From Leptospira venezuelensis (GTDB lineage: Bacteria; Spirochaetota; Leptospiria; Leptospirales; Leptospiraceae), in NCBI RefSeq assembly GCF_002150035.1, contig NZ_NETS01000010.1, forward strand, positions 1 through 64,000: 64,000 bases of DNA, in the 5' to 3' direction. A program made the translations under genes and the position numbers. The notes under the pieces are model-generated. The model saw only the letters and a program-made list of their open reading frames with translations. It had not been told where the DNA came from and did not search any database. Shown here one piece after another: positions 45,347-54,392 of this stretch (position 1 is its first letter; each line of letters begins with the position of its first letter).

Positions 45347-45763
45347 ATGACTAACGGTAAAAAAAGGTCGGATTGTCCAATAAGCTGCTCTCTTGATATT
45401 TGGGGGGATAAATGGTCCTTATTAATCATAAGAGACCTGATGTTCGCAAAAGAATGCACCTATGGCGATTTCCTAAAATCGAAAGAAGGAATCGCGACCA
45501 ATATTTTAGCCTCAAGACTACAGGTGCTGGAAGAAAATAAGATCATCCAAAAACATGATCATCCGGATAGCAAAGCAAAAGTATTATATAAGCTTACTCG
45601 TAAGGGGATAGATATGCTTCCCATACTAGTCGAAATACATTTATGGGCTGAAAAATATTCAACCATACCCGCCGATAAGAAAGCAATGTTAAAAGAAATA
45701 AAAAAGGATAAGCTGGGATTTATTAAGACAATGACCAAAGAATTGGAAAAGGTCCTTACTTGA
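45347..45763 (+). CDS. HxlR-family transcriptional regulator
   Basis: About 138 residues with a winged-helix HxlR/MarR-like domain: CSLDIWGDKWSLLIIRDLMF, YGDFLKSKEGIATNILASRLQVLEENKII, and the wing VLYKLTRKGIDMLP. Cysteines 10 and 14 (DCPISC) lie where redox- and quinone-sensing members such as YodB carry their conserved N-terminal cysteine. The ATG at 45347 is preceded by GAGGAGAAG and fits the domain start; longer readings are unlikely. It is convergent with an SDR oxidoreductase gene, and both have ACTTGC/GCAAGT operators, suggesting autoregulation and control of the oxidoreductase. Confidence 0.93.
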   Translation: MTNGKKRSDCPISCSLDIWGDKWSLLIIRDLMFAKECTYGDFLKSKEGIATNILASRLQVLEENKIIQKHDHPDSKAKVLYKLTRKGIDMLPILVEIHLWAEKYSTIPADKKAMLKEIKKDKLGFIKTMTKELEKVLT

Positions 45764-45797
45764 TCCGAGAATCGATATCCCAGCGAATCCTTTAGTT

Positions 45798-46598
45798 TCA
45801 CACTTGATTTACTTTTTTCAGGATTGCTCCTTCAAAAGTATTATAAGCAAATCTTTGCAATGTTAGAAAAAGGGAGGCACCTTTTCCAACTGGATAACTG
45901 AACTTTGGAGTTTTTTCATTCACAATTTTCGATATCGTTTTTACTACCGGCTCAGGTCCTGGTGCATTATCAAATTCTCTTTTTGTAAATTCTACAATCT
46001 TCTGACGAAGTGAATCGTATTCTTTAATATTTCCTTTAGCTGAAACCGCATTCCCACCTATATTCGTTTTGAAAGCCATAGGCTCTACTACGCTAACCTT
46101 GATATTAAATTCGTTTAGCTCGAATCTTAAGGATTTAAAATAACCTTCTAACGCATGTTTTGAAGCTGAATAATAGGAAACATTCGGAAGGCTGATCAGG
46201 CCTAAAAAAGAACCGATAGTAATTATTTTTCCCGACCTTTGTTGTCTGAAGTAAGGTAACAATTCATTCGTAAACTTAACAGTTCCCCAAAAGTTCGTTT
46301 CTAATTGTTGTTTTCCTAATTCGATTGAAGTCTCTTCAGCTAATCCTTTTACTAAGTAACCTGCGTTATTGATCAGCACATCCAATTTATCTATTTCATC
46401 GAACAATAACTTACCAAAGGAAGCAATGGAATTATCATCTGCGATATCCAAAGGTAACAACTTGAAGGGAATATCCGACTGATACTTTTTGGGATTACGG
46501 CTTGTTCCGATCACATTATGACCGTTTTCATAAAGTGTTTTTGCGATCAATAATCCGATCCCGGAAGAAGCTCCGGTCACTAAAATTGTTTGTTTCAT
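45798..46598 (-). CDS. Short-chain dehydrogenase/reductase
   Basis: About 266 residues of classical SDR type: TGASSGIG (NAD(P)-binding, near residue 8), NNAG, the catalytic serine in ITIGSFLG, and YYSASK (Tyr/Lys). Arginine in TSRNP after the second strand suggests NADPH preference. It probably reduces an aldehyde, ketone or quinone. Two inverted repeats (46612-46638 and 46650-46666) precede it and match the half-sites before the HxlR gene. Confidence 0.92.
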   Translation of the reverse strand: MKQTILVTGASSGIGLLIAKTLYENGHNVIGTSRNPKKYQSDIPFKLLPLDIADDNSIASFGKLLFDEIDKLDVLINNAGYLVKGLAEETSIELGKQQLETNFWGTVKFTNELLPYFRQQRSGKIITIGSFLGLISLPNVSYYSASKHALEGYFKSLRFELNEFNIKVSVVEPMAFKTNIGGNAVSAKGNIKEYDSLRQKIVEFTKREFDNAPGPEPVVKTISKIVNEKTPKFSYPVGKGASLFLTLQRFAYNTFEGAILKKVNQV

Positions 46599-46611
46599 TT
46601 TTTTGTCCAAA

Positions 46612-46638
46612 ATATTACTTGCATTTAACAAGTAATAT
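46612..46638. promoter_or_regulatory. Probable HxlR operator 1 of the SDR gene
   Basis: ATATTACTTG and CAAGTAATAT form a perfect ten-base inverted repeat around a 7-base spacer, 14 bases upstream of the SDR start. The TTACTT/AAGTAA arms resemble published HxlR-type sites. Confidence 0.75.
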
Positions 46639-46649
46639 GACTTAAATTA

Positions 46650-46666
46650 ACTTGCAAAAAGCAAGT
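46650..46666. promoter_or_regulatory. Probable HxlR operator 2 of the SDR gene
   Basis: ACTTGC-AAAAA-GCAAGT, a perfect six-base inverted repeat with the same half-site and 5-base spacer as the site before the regulator gene. Confidence 0.72.
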
Positions 46667-46705
46667 AATTTTTAAAAATCATTTTCGGGGATAAAAAAAG
46701 GTTAA

Positions 46706-47416
46706 CTACTCCGTCTTCCAACTTTGGAAAAGAGGTAAAATCGCTTCTGCTAAGGTTAGATCCGACTTTTCGGTGATTTTCAGATTATAGGGATTGGATT
46801 CCACTAGCTTTGAGCCAATACCCTGAGCTTGTGCCCATGAACATAGATCCGTGGGCTCTATTGAGTATGGTTTTTCCAGGACCTTCTTCAAGATATCTCC
46901 TCTAATTCCTTGTGGAGTTTTCATGAACCAGATCTTCTCACGGTTTAGGAATTTCAGATTATCCTTTTCTTCTTCCAGAACAGTTTCGTGATTTTTAGAA
47001 GCAAGAGTGGCTACTCCGAATTCTTCCGTTGCACTGGATAATCTATCCAGATCATCCGAAGAAACGAATGGTCTAGCCGCATCGTGGATCAAGATGAGAT
47101 CATTTGCCGAAAATTGAATACCTGATATTCCGGCTAATGTGGATCCGTGTCTAGTGTCCCCGCCTTCTACAATTCTATCTCTTTCTCTAAGTAATGCAGA
47201 ACAGAGTGTTTCTGATTTTAAAATATAATCTTTATGAGATACTAAAACTATACTTTTGGTTTTTCCCCAGTCCAGAAATGCTTCTAAGCTATGAAGTAAG
47301 ATAGGTTTTCCGTTTAATTCTAAAAATTGTTTCGGAATATCCGACTTCATCCGGGAGCCTGTTCCTCCCGAAAGAAGTAGTAGATAAATATTACCCGAGG
47401 GAAACCAGGACTTCAT
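46706..47416 (-). CDS. ispD: 2-C-methyl-D-erythritol 4-phosphate cytidylyltransferase
   Basis: 236 residues; transfers CMP to methylerythritol phosphate in the non-mevalonate isoprenoid pathway. Landmarks: the nucleotide-binding LLLSGGTGSRMKSDIPKQFLELNGKPIL, EGGDTRHGSTLAG, LIHDAARPFVSSDDL and KTPQGIRGDIL. The substrate motif near the C-terminus is YNLKITEKSDLTLAEAIL. Its start lies inside the last 26 bases of lysA, in a different frame, so the two are translationally coupled. Confidence 0.93.
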   Translation of the reverse strand: MKSWFPSGNIYLLLLSGGTGSRMKSDIPKQFLELNGKPILLHSLEAFLDWGKTKSIVLVSHKDYILKSETLCSALLRERDRIVEGGDTRHGSTLAGISGIQFSANDLILIHDAARPFVSSDDLDRLSSATEEFGVATLASKNHETVLEEEKDNLKFLNREKIWFMKTPQGIRGDILKKVLEKPYSIEPTDLCSWAQAQGIGSKLVESNPYNLKITEKSDLTLAEAILPLFQSWKTE

Positions 47417-48662
47417 TCTGAAGGACTTGTTCCAAGGTTTGTTTTTTACGGACTAACTTTACGGACCCATCCAGATCGATCATAACTTCCGGTGTTTCCG
47501 GATAAGAATTATAATTTTTCACGGACATAGAAGAACAATAAGCTCCTGTTCCTTCCATCACCACTAAGTCTCCAATCTCAGGAATATGTGTGGTCCTAAG
47601 TTGCGGCCCACCTCCTTCTTCCTGAGTAATCAAGTCGCCGCTCTCACAGCAATGTCCCACATAAACAAATTCTCCAGTCTTTTGTTCGGAGTTTTCTTTT
47701 TGAGGAATGACTATCAGAGGATGTTTTGCAGCATATAAGGCAGGCCTTGTATTCACATCCATTCCCATATCCAGTTTTACGAAAGTGTATCCCCCATCTC
47801 CAGTATAGACGATATCATCTACCTGAGTGAGGATTGCTCCGTTATTCACCATTAAGAAGGAGCCTGGCTCTATTTCCATTTTGAGTTGGATTCCTTTCTC
47901 TTTGGCATAATTTTCAAAGAGCTCTTTGACCGGTTTTCCAATGGTCTGAGGATCGGTTGTCTTTTCACCGATCATTCTTCCTACTTTGAAACCTCCGCCC
48001 AAATTCACATTCCTGCAGTCAGGGAATTGAGCTGCGATCTCTAAGGTATACTGAGCCACAGCCTTCCAAACTTCTGGATCTGAACCGGAACCTATATGAG
48101 TATGAACTCGAACTAGCTTAAGTCCGTATTTGGAAACGATCTCTTTTACTTTTCCGATCTCTTCGTGCCAGATGCCAAAGGAAGATGTTTTCCCTCCTAC
48201 ATCTGTTTTCTTAGTAGCTCCTGAACCTAAACCAGGATTAAAACGAACGCTTACTTCTTTTCCTGGGAAGTTTTTTCCAAATTCTTCCAATTGCCTAAGA
48301 GAACATGCGTTGAATTGAACTCCTTGTGGGATCAATTCCTTTAGGGATCTCGCCAATTGCTGGGAAGTGAGTAAAATATCAGAAGGTTTGAATCCGGCAA
48401 GTAACGCACGTTTCACTTCGTGTTCAGAAGATGCATCAATATGTATGCCCTTCTTCTTTAATATTTCCAGAACCGTACGTCCTGGATTGGCTTTCATTGC
48501 AAATCGAACGGTCAGACCGAAAGCGTTAGGAAAGGCAAGTGTGTCATCGCAACTTTTTTCAATTCCTTTGCGAGAGTACACAAAAACTGGGGTACCGAAA
48601 TTTGTTGCGATATTTATAGCTTCTTCGGGAGTCAAAAATTTAAGATTTTCTATTGATTGCAT
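47391..48662 (-). CDS. lysA: Diaminopimelate decarboxylase
   Basis: 423 residues, PLP-dependent, fold type III. It decarboxylates meso-diaminopimelate to lysine. Motifs: FAMKANPGRTVLEIL with the PLP lysine, HTHIGSGSDP, GGGFKVGR (phosphate binding), EPGSFLMVNNG, the active-site cysteine region VGHCCESGDLIT, and GAYCSSMSVKNYNSYP. It overlaps ispD at its 3' end and is divergent from the phospholipase-like gene. Confidence 0.9.
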   Translation of the reverse strand: MQSIENLKFLTPEEAINIATNFGTPVFVYSRKGIEKSCDDTLAFPNAFGLTVRFAMKANPGRTVLEILKKKGIHIDASSEHEVKRALLAGFKPSDILLTSQQLARSLKELIPQGVQFNACSLRQLEEFGKNFPGKEVSVRFNPGLGSGATKKTDVGGKTSSFGIWHEEIGKVKEIVSKYGLKLVRVHTHIGSGSDPEVWKAVAQYTLEIAAQFPDCRNVNLGGGFKVGRMIGEKTTDPQTIGKPVKELFENYAKEKGIQLKMEIEPGSFLMVNNGAILTQVDDIVYTGDGGYTFVKLDMGMDVNTRPALYAAKHPLIVIPQKENSEQKTGEFVYVGHCCESGDLITQEEGGGPQLRTTHIPEIGDLVVMEGTGAYCSSMSVKNYNSYPETPEVMIDLDGSVKLVRKKQTLEQVLQNEVLVSLG

Positions 48663-48739
48663 AGGGTTAGAGGGTTTTCTAGATAGTTCTAGGCCATCTT
48701 TTAGAGCGGTCCGGGTTTTTTCAAAGGCAAAATTCCGAT

Positions 48740-49807
48740 ATGGCAGGCAAAATCACTCATCTCGAAGCTCTTTCCCAAGTCTGCAAACATCTGGATCACG
48801 GAACTGCAGAACAAAGAAAGATCGCAAAACTTTTAAGAGAAGAAGGTACCCGTAAGTTTGCCAATATAGGCGCGATCGCTCCCGACATTTTTTACTTTTA
48901 TCATGTTCTTTCTCCTGTGCGGACCAAAAAAGCCCTGCCATGGGGAGATTTAAGCCATCACGAAAATGTTTTGGAACTGATTCTGAACTTTTTGGATGGA
49001 GTTCTCACAGTTGAGGAAGGGATTTATAGAGATCGTTTTTTAGCATTCACTTTAGGTTATATCATCCACTGCGCTGTGGACATCGTCACCCATCCCTATA
49101 TATTTTTTATTTCCGGAGATTATTATAGTCCGGACAAACAGATCAGCTCCAAGGCGCAATACAATCATATGAGAGTAGAGTTCGCTTTGGATTCCTGGCT
49201 TTTAGATTTTAGATGGGGAATGACTCCTAAAGCGTATGATTTTGTTCAGCACGTGGACTTAATCTTCAAAGGTAAAGATGGGAAGAAAAAGATGGACCCA
49301 ATGCTTTGGAACTTTTGGCTAAAAGGTTTAAAGGCAACCTTCCCAAAAGAATTTAAAGAAAAGTATATAGGTTCCGAAGAAAAGATCATTCCTGGAGATA
49401 TTCTGAACGAATCTTTCTTAGGTTATTTGTATTTTCATAGATACTTGGATTCCAGAAGTAAGATCATAAGAGCAGCACTTAGCTTTTTAGATAAGATCAC
49501 TTTGCATAAAGTTAATTCTTCTGTTCTAATGCTTCCGTTAAAGGAGCATATAGATAAAAGAATCATGAACGAAGAAAAAAGAGAATGGTCTTATCCAGCA
49601 GATCCGAACTTGATCCGAAATGATTCTTTCGTAGAATTGATCAACAAAGCTTGTGACGCTGCAAAAGACGCGGTTACAAATGCTTGGGGTTATGTTCACG
49701 ACAAAACTTCTCGTTCTTCTATGATCAAAGAATACCAAGGATATAATTTGGATACAGGACTTAGGTTCCATGGCATTGATAAGATGCGCCAATTTTCGCC
49801 TTTATAA
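48740..49807 (+). CDS. Zinc-dependent phospholipase C-like protein
   Basis: 355 residues. The N-terminal half matches the zinc-PLC/S1-P1-like fold (ITHLEALSQVCKH, ANIGAIAPDIFYF, DLSHHENVLELILNFL), with His and Asp ligands in GYIIHCAVDIVTHPYIFF. No signal peptide is visible, unlike clostridial alpha-toxin, so it is probably intracellular or non-secreted and its substrate is uncertain. The C-terminal part is charged and helical. It is followed after 19 bases by the PBP1A gene on the same strand. Confidence 0.8.
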   Translation: MAGKITHLEALSQVCKHLDHGTAEQRKIAKLLREEGTRKFANIGAIAPDIFYFYHVLSPVRTKKALPWGDLSHHENVLELILNFLDGVLTVEEGIYRDRFLAFTLGYIIHCAVDIVTHPYIFFISGDYYSPDKQISSKAQYNHMRVEFALDSWLLDFRWGMTPKAYDFVQHVDLIFKGKDGKKKMDPMLWNFWLKGLKATFPKEFKEKYIGSEEKIIPGDILNESFLGYLYFHRYLDSRSKIIRAALSFLDKITLHKVNSSVLMLPLKEHIDKRIMNEEKREWSYPADPNLIRNDSFVELINKACDAAKDAVTNAWGYVHDKTSRSSMIKEYQGYNLDTGLRFHGIDKMRQFSPL

Positions 49808-49826
49808 TAATTAGAAATAAAACCAA

Positions 49827-52301
49827 ATGAAACACGAACCCGTAGATTTTTTCACAAGATATTTTGTAGTACTTTTTAGAGACAGGATCCAATCTCGTTT
49901 GGATTCTTCCGATCCTGTTCGAAAACTTTTGTATCTTGTTTTAGGACTGATCTTCTTAAACGGATTTTTATTTGTATTCTCTATCAAAGATATTTGGCAG
50001 GTCCCTAAGGCCGATCGTTACGAAAAACCTTCTCTACTTTTCGGTCTTAATACAGAAGGAAAATACGAACCGATCGCTGAGTTTTATAGATTTTCCAGGG
50101 TAGTAATCACCGACGAAGATCTTCCTGGAGGCTGGGAAGAAAATAAGGTCATCCGTTGTTTCGTTTCCACAGAAGATAATAATTTTAGATCCCATAAAGG
50201 ATTAGATCTTCGAGGAATTTTCAGAGCAACCATGGTCAACCTTCTTGCAGGAAGAGTAAAAGAAGGCGCATCCACAATCACTCAACAGGTTGCCAGATTA
50301 AAATTCTTAAACACAGAAAGGTCCTTTTTGCGTAAAGCAAGAGAAGCATGGCTCGCACTTCTTCTTGAATTAGTATTCGATAAGAAAACCTTAATAGGAA
50401 TCTACCTAAACGAAATCCCTCTCGGCCACGGGACCATAGGTGTAGGCGCTGCAGCAAAATTCTATTTTAGAAAAGATATTAAGGACTTAAGCTGGGGAGA
50501 AGCAGCACTTCTCGCCAGTTTGACCACCAGACCTAAGGAATTTTCTCCTTTAGTAAATCCAAACACATCCGCCTCTAAAGTAAGGGTAGTTTTCAAAAAG
50601 CTGGTGGAAAACGGGATCTTAGATGTGGAAACCGCTGAGAGAGAATTCGAAGCATTCTCCGAATATTATATAACCTTAAATCGTTCTCCGAATGATTCTG
50701 CATTCTCAGATCGTCTCAACAAATTCCCTTACTTTACGGAATATGTACGTAAAAACCTCGCTCGTTATATACCTTCTCAACAGATCTATGAGGGCGGTCT
50801 AAAGATCTATACCACCCTGAACATCCAGCACCAGACCCAAGCCGAAAAAGCATTGGCCGCTGGTTTGAAACAACAAACCCAATTATCTAACCAAAGAGCA
50901 TTTACTAAGATTGATTCCTTCGAAGATTCTTACGGTTCTACCTATAAACTTTTAGCAGAACTCCATGATCTCCCTGAATTCAAATTTAAGATCTCTCGTT
51001 CTTACAGAACATTCAACAGGGCTTGGCAGGAAGAATTCAGAGACGATTTAGCCTTCTTAAATTTGATCTCAGGCACGGAGATGTTGGGAGAAGCAATCGA
51101 TTGGAATTATAGAACCCAAGCCACTGAAGACCATTTACTACCAGTAGAAGGTGCCTTAATTTCCATTCGTCCGGATACGGGCCATATCACCGCAATGGTG
51201 GGAGGTTCCGGATTTAGATCCGACAACCAACAGATTCGCGCATTCCAAGCATATAGACAACCTGGCTCCGCATTCAAACCGTTAGTATATGCTTCCGCGA
51301 TGGAATATTATCATGAACATCCAGATGATAAAAAGAATGTTACCGCTGCTTCTCTATTTGATGATTCTCCACTGCAGTATGTTCTGGAAGATGGAGATGA
51401 ATGGAACCCAAGCAATTATTCAGGAGAATATTCCGGATTCATTCGTTTAAGAGAAGCTCTCGAACTTTCCAGAAATAGTGTTGCAGTACGACTGCTTGAG
51501 CATACAGGTCTGAATAATCTTCTACCAAGACTCGAAAAACTTTTACAAGTAGAGAATAGAAATCTGCCTAGAGACTTTTCAATAGCATTAGGAAGTTTTG
51601 AAGTTTCTCCTTACGAACTCGCAAGATCTTACGCAGTGTTTGCTTCTGGAGGAAAACAAGTTTTCCCACTCAGCGTTTTATATGTAGAAGATGAACAAGG
51701 AAATCTGATTAAAGATTTTAGAAAAGAATTCGAATCTAAGGAAAGAAAAAGATTACTCTCTCCTGAAACGAGTTATGTTATCACTTCCATGATGGAAGAC
51801 GTGATCAAAAAAGGAACGGGGACAGGAGCCAGATCTTACGGACTCACTCGTCCCGCTGCAGGAAAAACAGGAACCACAAATAATTTTAGAGATGCATGGT
51901 TCGCAGGTTACACTCCTGAACTTGTAGCAGTCGTTTGGGTTGGATATGATACGGGAACACTTTCGCTAGGACGAGGAATGTCAGGCGCAGTTGTAGCTGC
52001 TCCCATCTGGGGAAGATTTATGGCAAACGCACTCGTTAAAGAAAAATCCAAATCATTTGATTTTGGAGACGCAAAAATTGTGCGCAGGACCATTTGTTCC
52101 ATCTCCGGAAAACTTCCTGGTAACCATTGTTACCAAACAGAAGAAGAAGTTTTTGATAAAGATACAGTTCCTAAAGAAGTCTGCGACGACCATAGAGGAA
52201 TGACAGAACCAGATCCGACTCCTACCCATACCACGGACCCAGGAACGACGAAAAAGAAAAAACCGAACCTCTTCGAGGGTGACGAGGATGTAATTCGGTA
52301 G
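49827..52301 (+). CDS. Bifunctional penicillin-binding protein 1A
   Basis: 824 residues. A short cytoplasmic tail and one transmembrane helix (LLYLVLGLIFLNGFLFVFS, about 31-49) lead to the GT51 glycosyltransferase domain (STEDNNFRSHKGLDLRGI near 115; GASTITQQVARLKF; RKAREAWLALLLE; GAAAKFYFRKD). The transpeptidase domain has the catalytic serine in PGSAFKPL near 480, SRNS, and KTGTTNNFRDAWFAGY near 679. It polymerises and cross-links peptidoglycan. A lysine- and proline-rich cytotail-like C-terminus (TDPGTTKKKKPNLF) follows the last strand. Beta-lactams would target it. Confidence 0.95.
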   Translation: MKHEPVDFFTRYFVVLFRDRIQSRLDSSDPVRKLLYLVLGLIFLNGFLFVFSIKDIWQVPKADRYEKPSLLFGLNTEGKYEPIAEFYRFSRVVITDEDLPGGWEENKVIRCFVSTEDNNFRSHKGLDLRGIFRATMVNLLAGRVKEGASTITQQVARLKFLNTERSFLRKAREAWLALLLELVFDKKTLIGIYLNEIPLGHGTIGVGAAAKFYFRKDIKDLSWGEAALLASLTTRPKEFSPLVNPNTSASKVRVVFKKLVENGILDVETAEREFEAFSEYYITLNRSPNDSAFSDRLNKFPYFTEYVRKNLARYIPSQQIYEGGLKIYTTLNIQHQTQAEKALAAGLKQQTQLSNQRAFTKIDSFEDSYGSTYKLLAELHDLPEFKFKISRSYRTFNRAWQEEFRDDLAFLNLISGTEMLGEAIDWNYRTQATEDHLLPVEGALISIRPDTGHITAMVGGSGFRSDNQQIRAFQAYRQPGSAFKPLVYASAMEYYHEHPDDKKNVTAASLFDDSPLQYVLEDGDEWNPSNYSGEYSGFIRLREALELSRNSVAVRLLEHTGLNNLLPRLEKLLQVENRNLPRDFSIALGSFEVSPYELARSYAVFASGGKQVFPLSVLYVEDEQGNLIKDFRKEFESKERKRLLSPETSYVITSMMEDVIKKGTGTGARSYGLTRPAAGKTGTTNNFRDAWFAGYTPELVAVVWVGYDTGTLSLGRGMSGAVVAAPIWGRFMANALVKEKSKSFDFGDAKIVRRTICSISGKLPGNHCYQTEEEVFDKDTVPKEVCDDHRGMTEPDPTPTHTTDPGTTKKKKPNLFEGDEDVIR

Positions 52302-52761
52302 ATTGTAAATGCAGTGTTCGCGATGTTAAGGCTGCGGCGAAGACGCAATTCGATAATATTGAAACCCCTAATTTCTCTCTGCGGCTTCGCGGCTCTGCGT
52401 GCCAATTTTTATAATTTTAATCTCACGCAGAGGCGCAAAGACGCGGAGGATTTTATGATGTAGGAATTCCTACATCCAAAATCTACACTCTATGCCTCCT
52501 TGACTCTGTGTGCCGAAAAACTTAAGAGGCTCTTCTACACTTCGCGGCTCTGCGTGAGACTTAAATTTATTTTCTTACAACCAAGTCGGTCCGGGGTCCG
52601 AAGAAATAAGATTCCCGGAGAGGGGGGAGCGGAAGACGCGAAGCGGCTGAAGCGAGGGGGACCCCTCCCCCTTATATCTTCTCTTATCCACCTTTTACAA
52701 AAAGAGTTGTCGATTTCGGAACCGCCCACCAAATAGATGAATCAGCAGTCAGGAGTAACAG
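52302..52761. repeat. Intergenic repeat region: inverted TTCGCGGCTCTGCGTG units, a 20-bp palindrome and a GC-rich tail
   Basis: No gene in 460 bases. The unit CTTCGCGGCTCTGCGTG occurs at about 52384 and 52541, and its complement (CTCACGCAGAGGCGCAAAGA) at about 52422, forming strong stems. GATGTAGGAATTCCTACATC at 52457-52476 is a perfect palindrome. A GC-rich part follows at about 52600-52675 with GGGGGACCCCTCCCCC. The stems could terminate transcription from the PBP1A gene. The first unit is of a type I recall as scattered in many environmental bacterial genomes; copy number here is unknown. Confidence 0.6.
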
Positions 52762-53172
52762 ATGGCCATCGGTAAGGATAATAATAACAGCGTAATCGGC
52801 CCAGGTTCCATATTTGAGGGCAAATTCTATATCGCTGGTTCCCTACGTATCGACGGAAAATTCGAAGGGGAAATTAAAACCGACGACGCATTATTTATTG
52901 GAGAAACTGGTAAGGTCCGCACGAACATTTCCGCAAGAGAAGTGATTGTAGCTGGAACCTTGATCGGAAACATTAAAGCGGAATCAGAAGTCCGCTTGGA
53001 AGAAACTGGACGTCTCTTAGGGGATATTATCGCTCCCGCTCTTTCCCTGGCAAAAGGTGTGGTAGCTAAAGGAAATATCACCGTAACTGGAGGCCAAAAG
53101 AAAGACGTTAAAAAGATCGTAGAAGAATCTTTTGGCGGCACAAGGACCCTGGACAACGGAAAGGAAGAATAA
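52762..53172 (+). CDS. Bactofilin (polymer-forming cytoskeletal protein)
   Basis: 136 residues made of a single right-handed beta-helix: repeats such as FEGKFYIAGSLRIDGKFEGEIKTDD, VRTNISAREVIVAGTLIGNIKAESEVRL, GDIIAPALSLAKGVVAKGNITVTGG. Bactofilins assemble without nucleotide into membrane-associated filaments and often position wall enzymes. AGGAG lies seven bases before the ATG. The next gene encodes a LysM-M23 endopeptidase, the usual partner of bactofilins in curved or spiral cells, so a role in shape or local wall remodelling is likely. Confidence 0.95.
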   Translation: MAIGKDNNNSVIGPGSIFEGKFYIAGSLRIDGKFEGEIKTDDALFIGETGKVRTNISAREVIVAGTLIGNIKAESEVRLEETGRLLGDIIAPALSLAKGVVAKGNITVTGGQKKDVKKIVEESFGGTRTLDNGKEE

Positions 53173-53264
53173 CTCTTAAGAACCGAGTTCTTTTTCCCAC
53201 CTCCTAGATTTGTTCGAATCAAAAACTCGGGTGGTTCTCCGCCCGATCGACCGATATTCAAAGT

Positions 53265-54386
53265 ATGATCTTCAAGAAGCCCAGGCAATTGACCGCAGGA
53301 AAGGAAATCCTCCGGACAGATAATTTCACCCTGATCTACCTGGGCGCTTTCCATTTTCATTATTCCTTTTATTTCAGAGGAAACCTTTATCACGGAAATC
53401 TGGATTTCAGAAGACGTAAATTCCGCGTTATTCCTCTTGTAGCCTCAGTCATTTTTATGGTCCTATTTTTAGGAATTTGGATGAGTCCTTCTAATGCTTC
53501 AATGGAATCTGCTTCTACAGAAGTAACAGAGAATGATTCAGAAGACTTAAAGGCTAAAAAAGGTGACGAGAAGTTCTTAGAAGAATCTGAAAAAGCAAAA
53601 CTCACCATCTTGATGGCGAATGAGATCAAAAGTGCTTCTGATAAAAAGAAACAACTTAAAGTAGTTACCTATAAAGTAAAAAGAAACGAAACACTTTCGG
53701 AGATTGCAACCCGTTATAAAGTTTCCATGGAATCTATTGCGGGTTCTTCCAGTATCAATTTAGAAGATACATTATATCCAGGACAGATATTACAGATCCC
53801 GAATAAACAAGGTCTATTATATAAATTCAAGGCGGGAGATACAGTCGCCAAAGTAGCTTCTCTCTATAAAGTAAACTTGGATGAAATTTTAGAAGAGAAT
53901 AAACTGGATGATCTGGACATTCTTCGTCCGGGCCAAAAAGTTTTCCTTCCTGGTGCTGTGATTCCAGACCCAGCTCCTAAATGGGTTGTCCCCGTTACTT
54001 CTCATGTGGTCACTTCTAATTATGGCTGGAGAACTTTTCCCCAACATAAATTCCACGAGGCGCTGGATTTAAAAGCAAACTACGAAGCAGTGATGGCGGC
54101 TCGTAACGGTAAGGTTGTATTCGCAGGATGGATGGGTGGTTACGGAAACGCGATCGTAATCGAACATAACGACGATTTCAAAACACTATACGCTCATAAT
54201 TCCAGATTAAATGTGAAACGAGGGGACTATGTGGTCGCGGGTAAAAAGATCTCAACCTCAGGATGTACTGGATATTGTTTCGGTCCTCACTTACATTTCG
54301 AAGTAATCCATAAGGGAAAATCGGTTAACCCTGGAAAATATCTAAAGGGCCTCAGTTATAAAAGAGGCTCTAAACCGAACCATTAA
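53265..54386 (+). CDS. LysM-M23 peptidoglycan endopeptidase
   Basis: 373 residues. A cytoplasmic N-terminus and one transmembrane segment (VIPLVASVIFMVLFLGIWM, about 54-72) are followed by two LysM domains (YKVKRNETLSEIATRYKVSMES; YKFKAGDTVAKVASLYKVNLDE) and a C-terminal M23 domain with HEALDLKAN (zinc His/Asp) and GPHLHFEV. It should cut peptide cross-links in the wall. A hairpin (CGGGTGG-TTCT-CCGCCCG, 53228-53245) lies in the gap after the bactofilin gene. The pairing with bactofilin recalls the complexes that give helical cells their curvature. Confidence 0.93.
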   Translation: MIFKKPRQLTAGKEILRTDNFTLIYLGAFHFHYSFYFRGNLYHGNLDFRRRKFRVIPLVASVIFMVLFLGIWMSPSNASMESASTEVTENDSEDLKAKKGDEKFLEESEKAKLTILMANEIKSASDKKKQLKVVTYKVKRNETLSEIATRYKVSMESIAGSSSINLEDTLYPGQILQIPNKQGLLYKFKAGDTVAKVASLYKVNLDEILEENKLDDLDILRPGQKVFLPGAVIPDPAPKWVVPVTSHVVTSNYGWRTFPQHKFHEALDLKANYEAVMAARNGKVVFAGWMGGYGNAIVIEHNDDFKTLYAHNSRLNVKRGDYVVAGKKISTSGCTGYCFGPHLHFEVIHKGKSVNPGKYLKGLSYKRGSKPNH

Positions 54387-54392
54387 AATTTT

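Noticed and set aside
48740..49807. Phospholipase C-like protein as a secreted toxin
   Set aside because: It has no signal peptide; homology to zinc PLC does not by itself indicate secretion or virulence.
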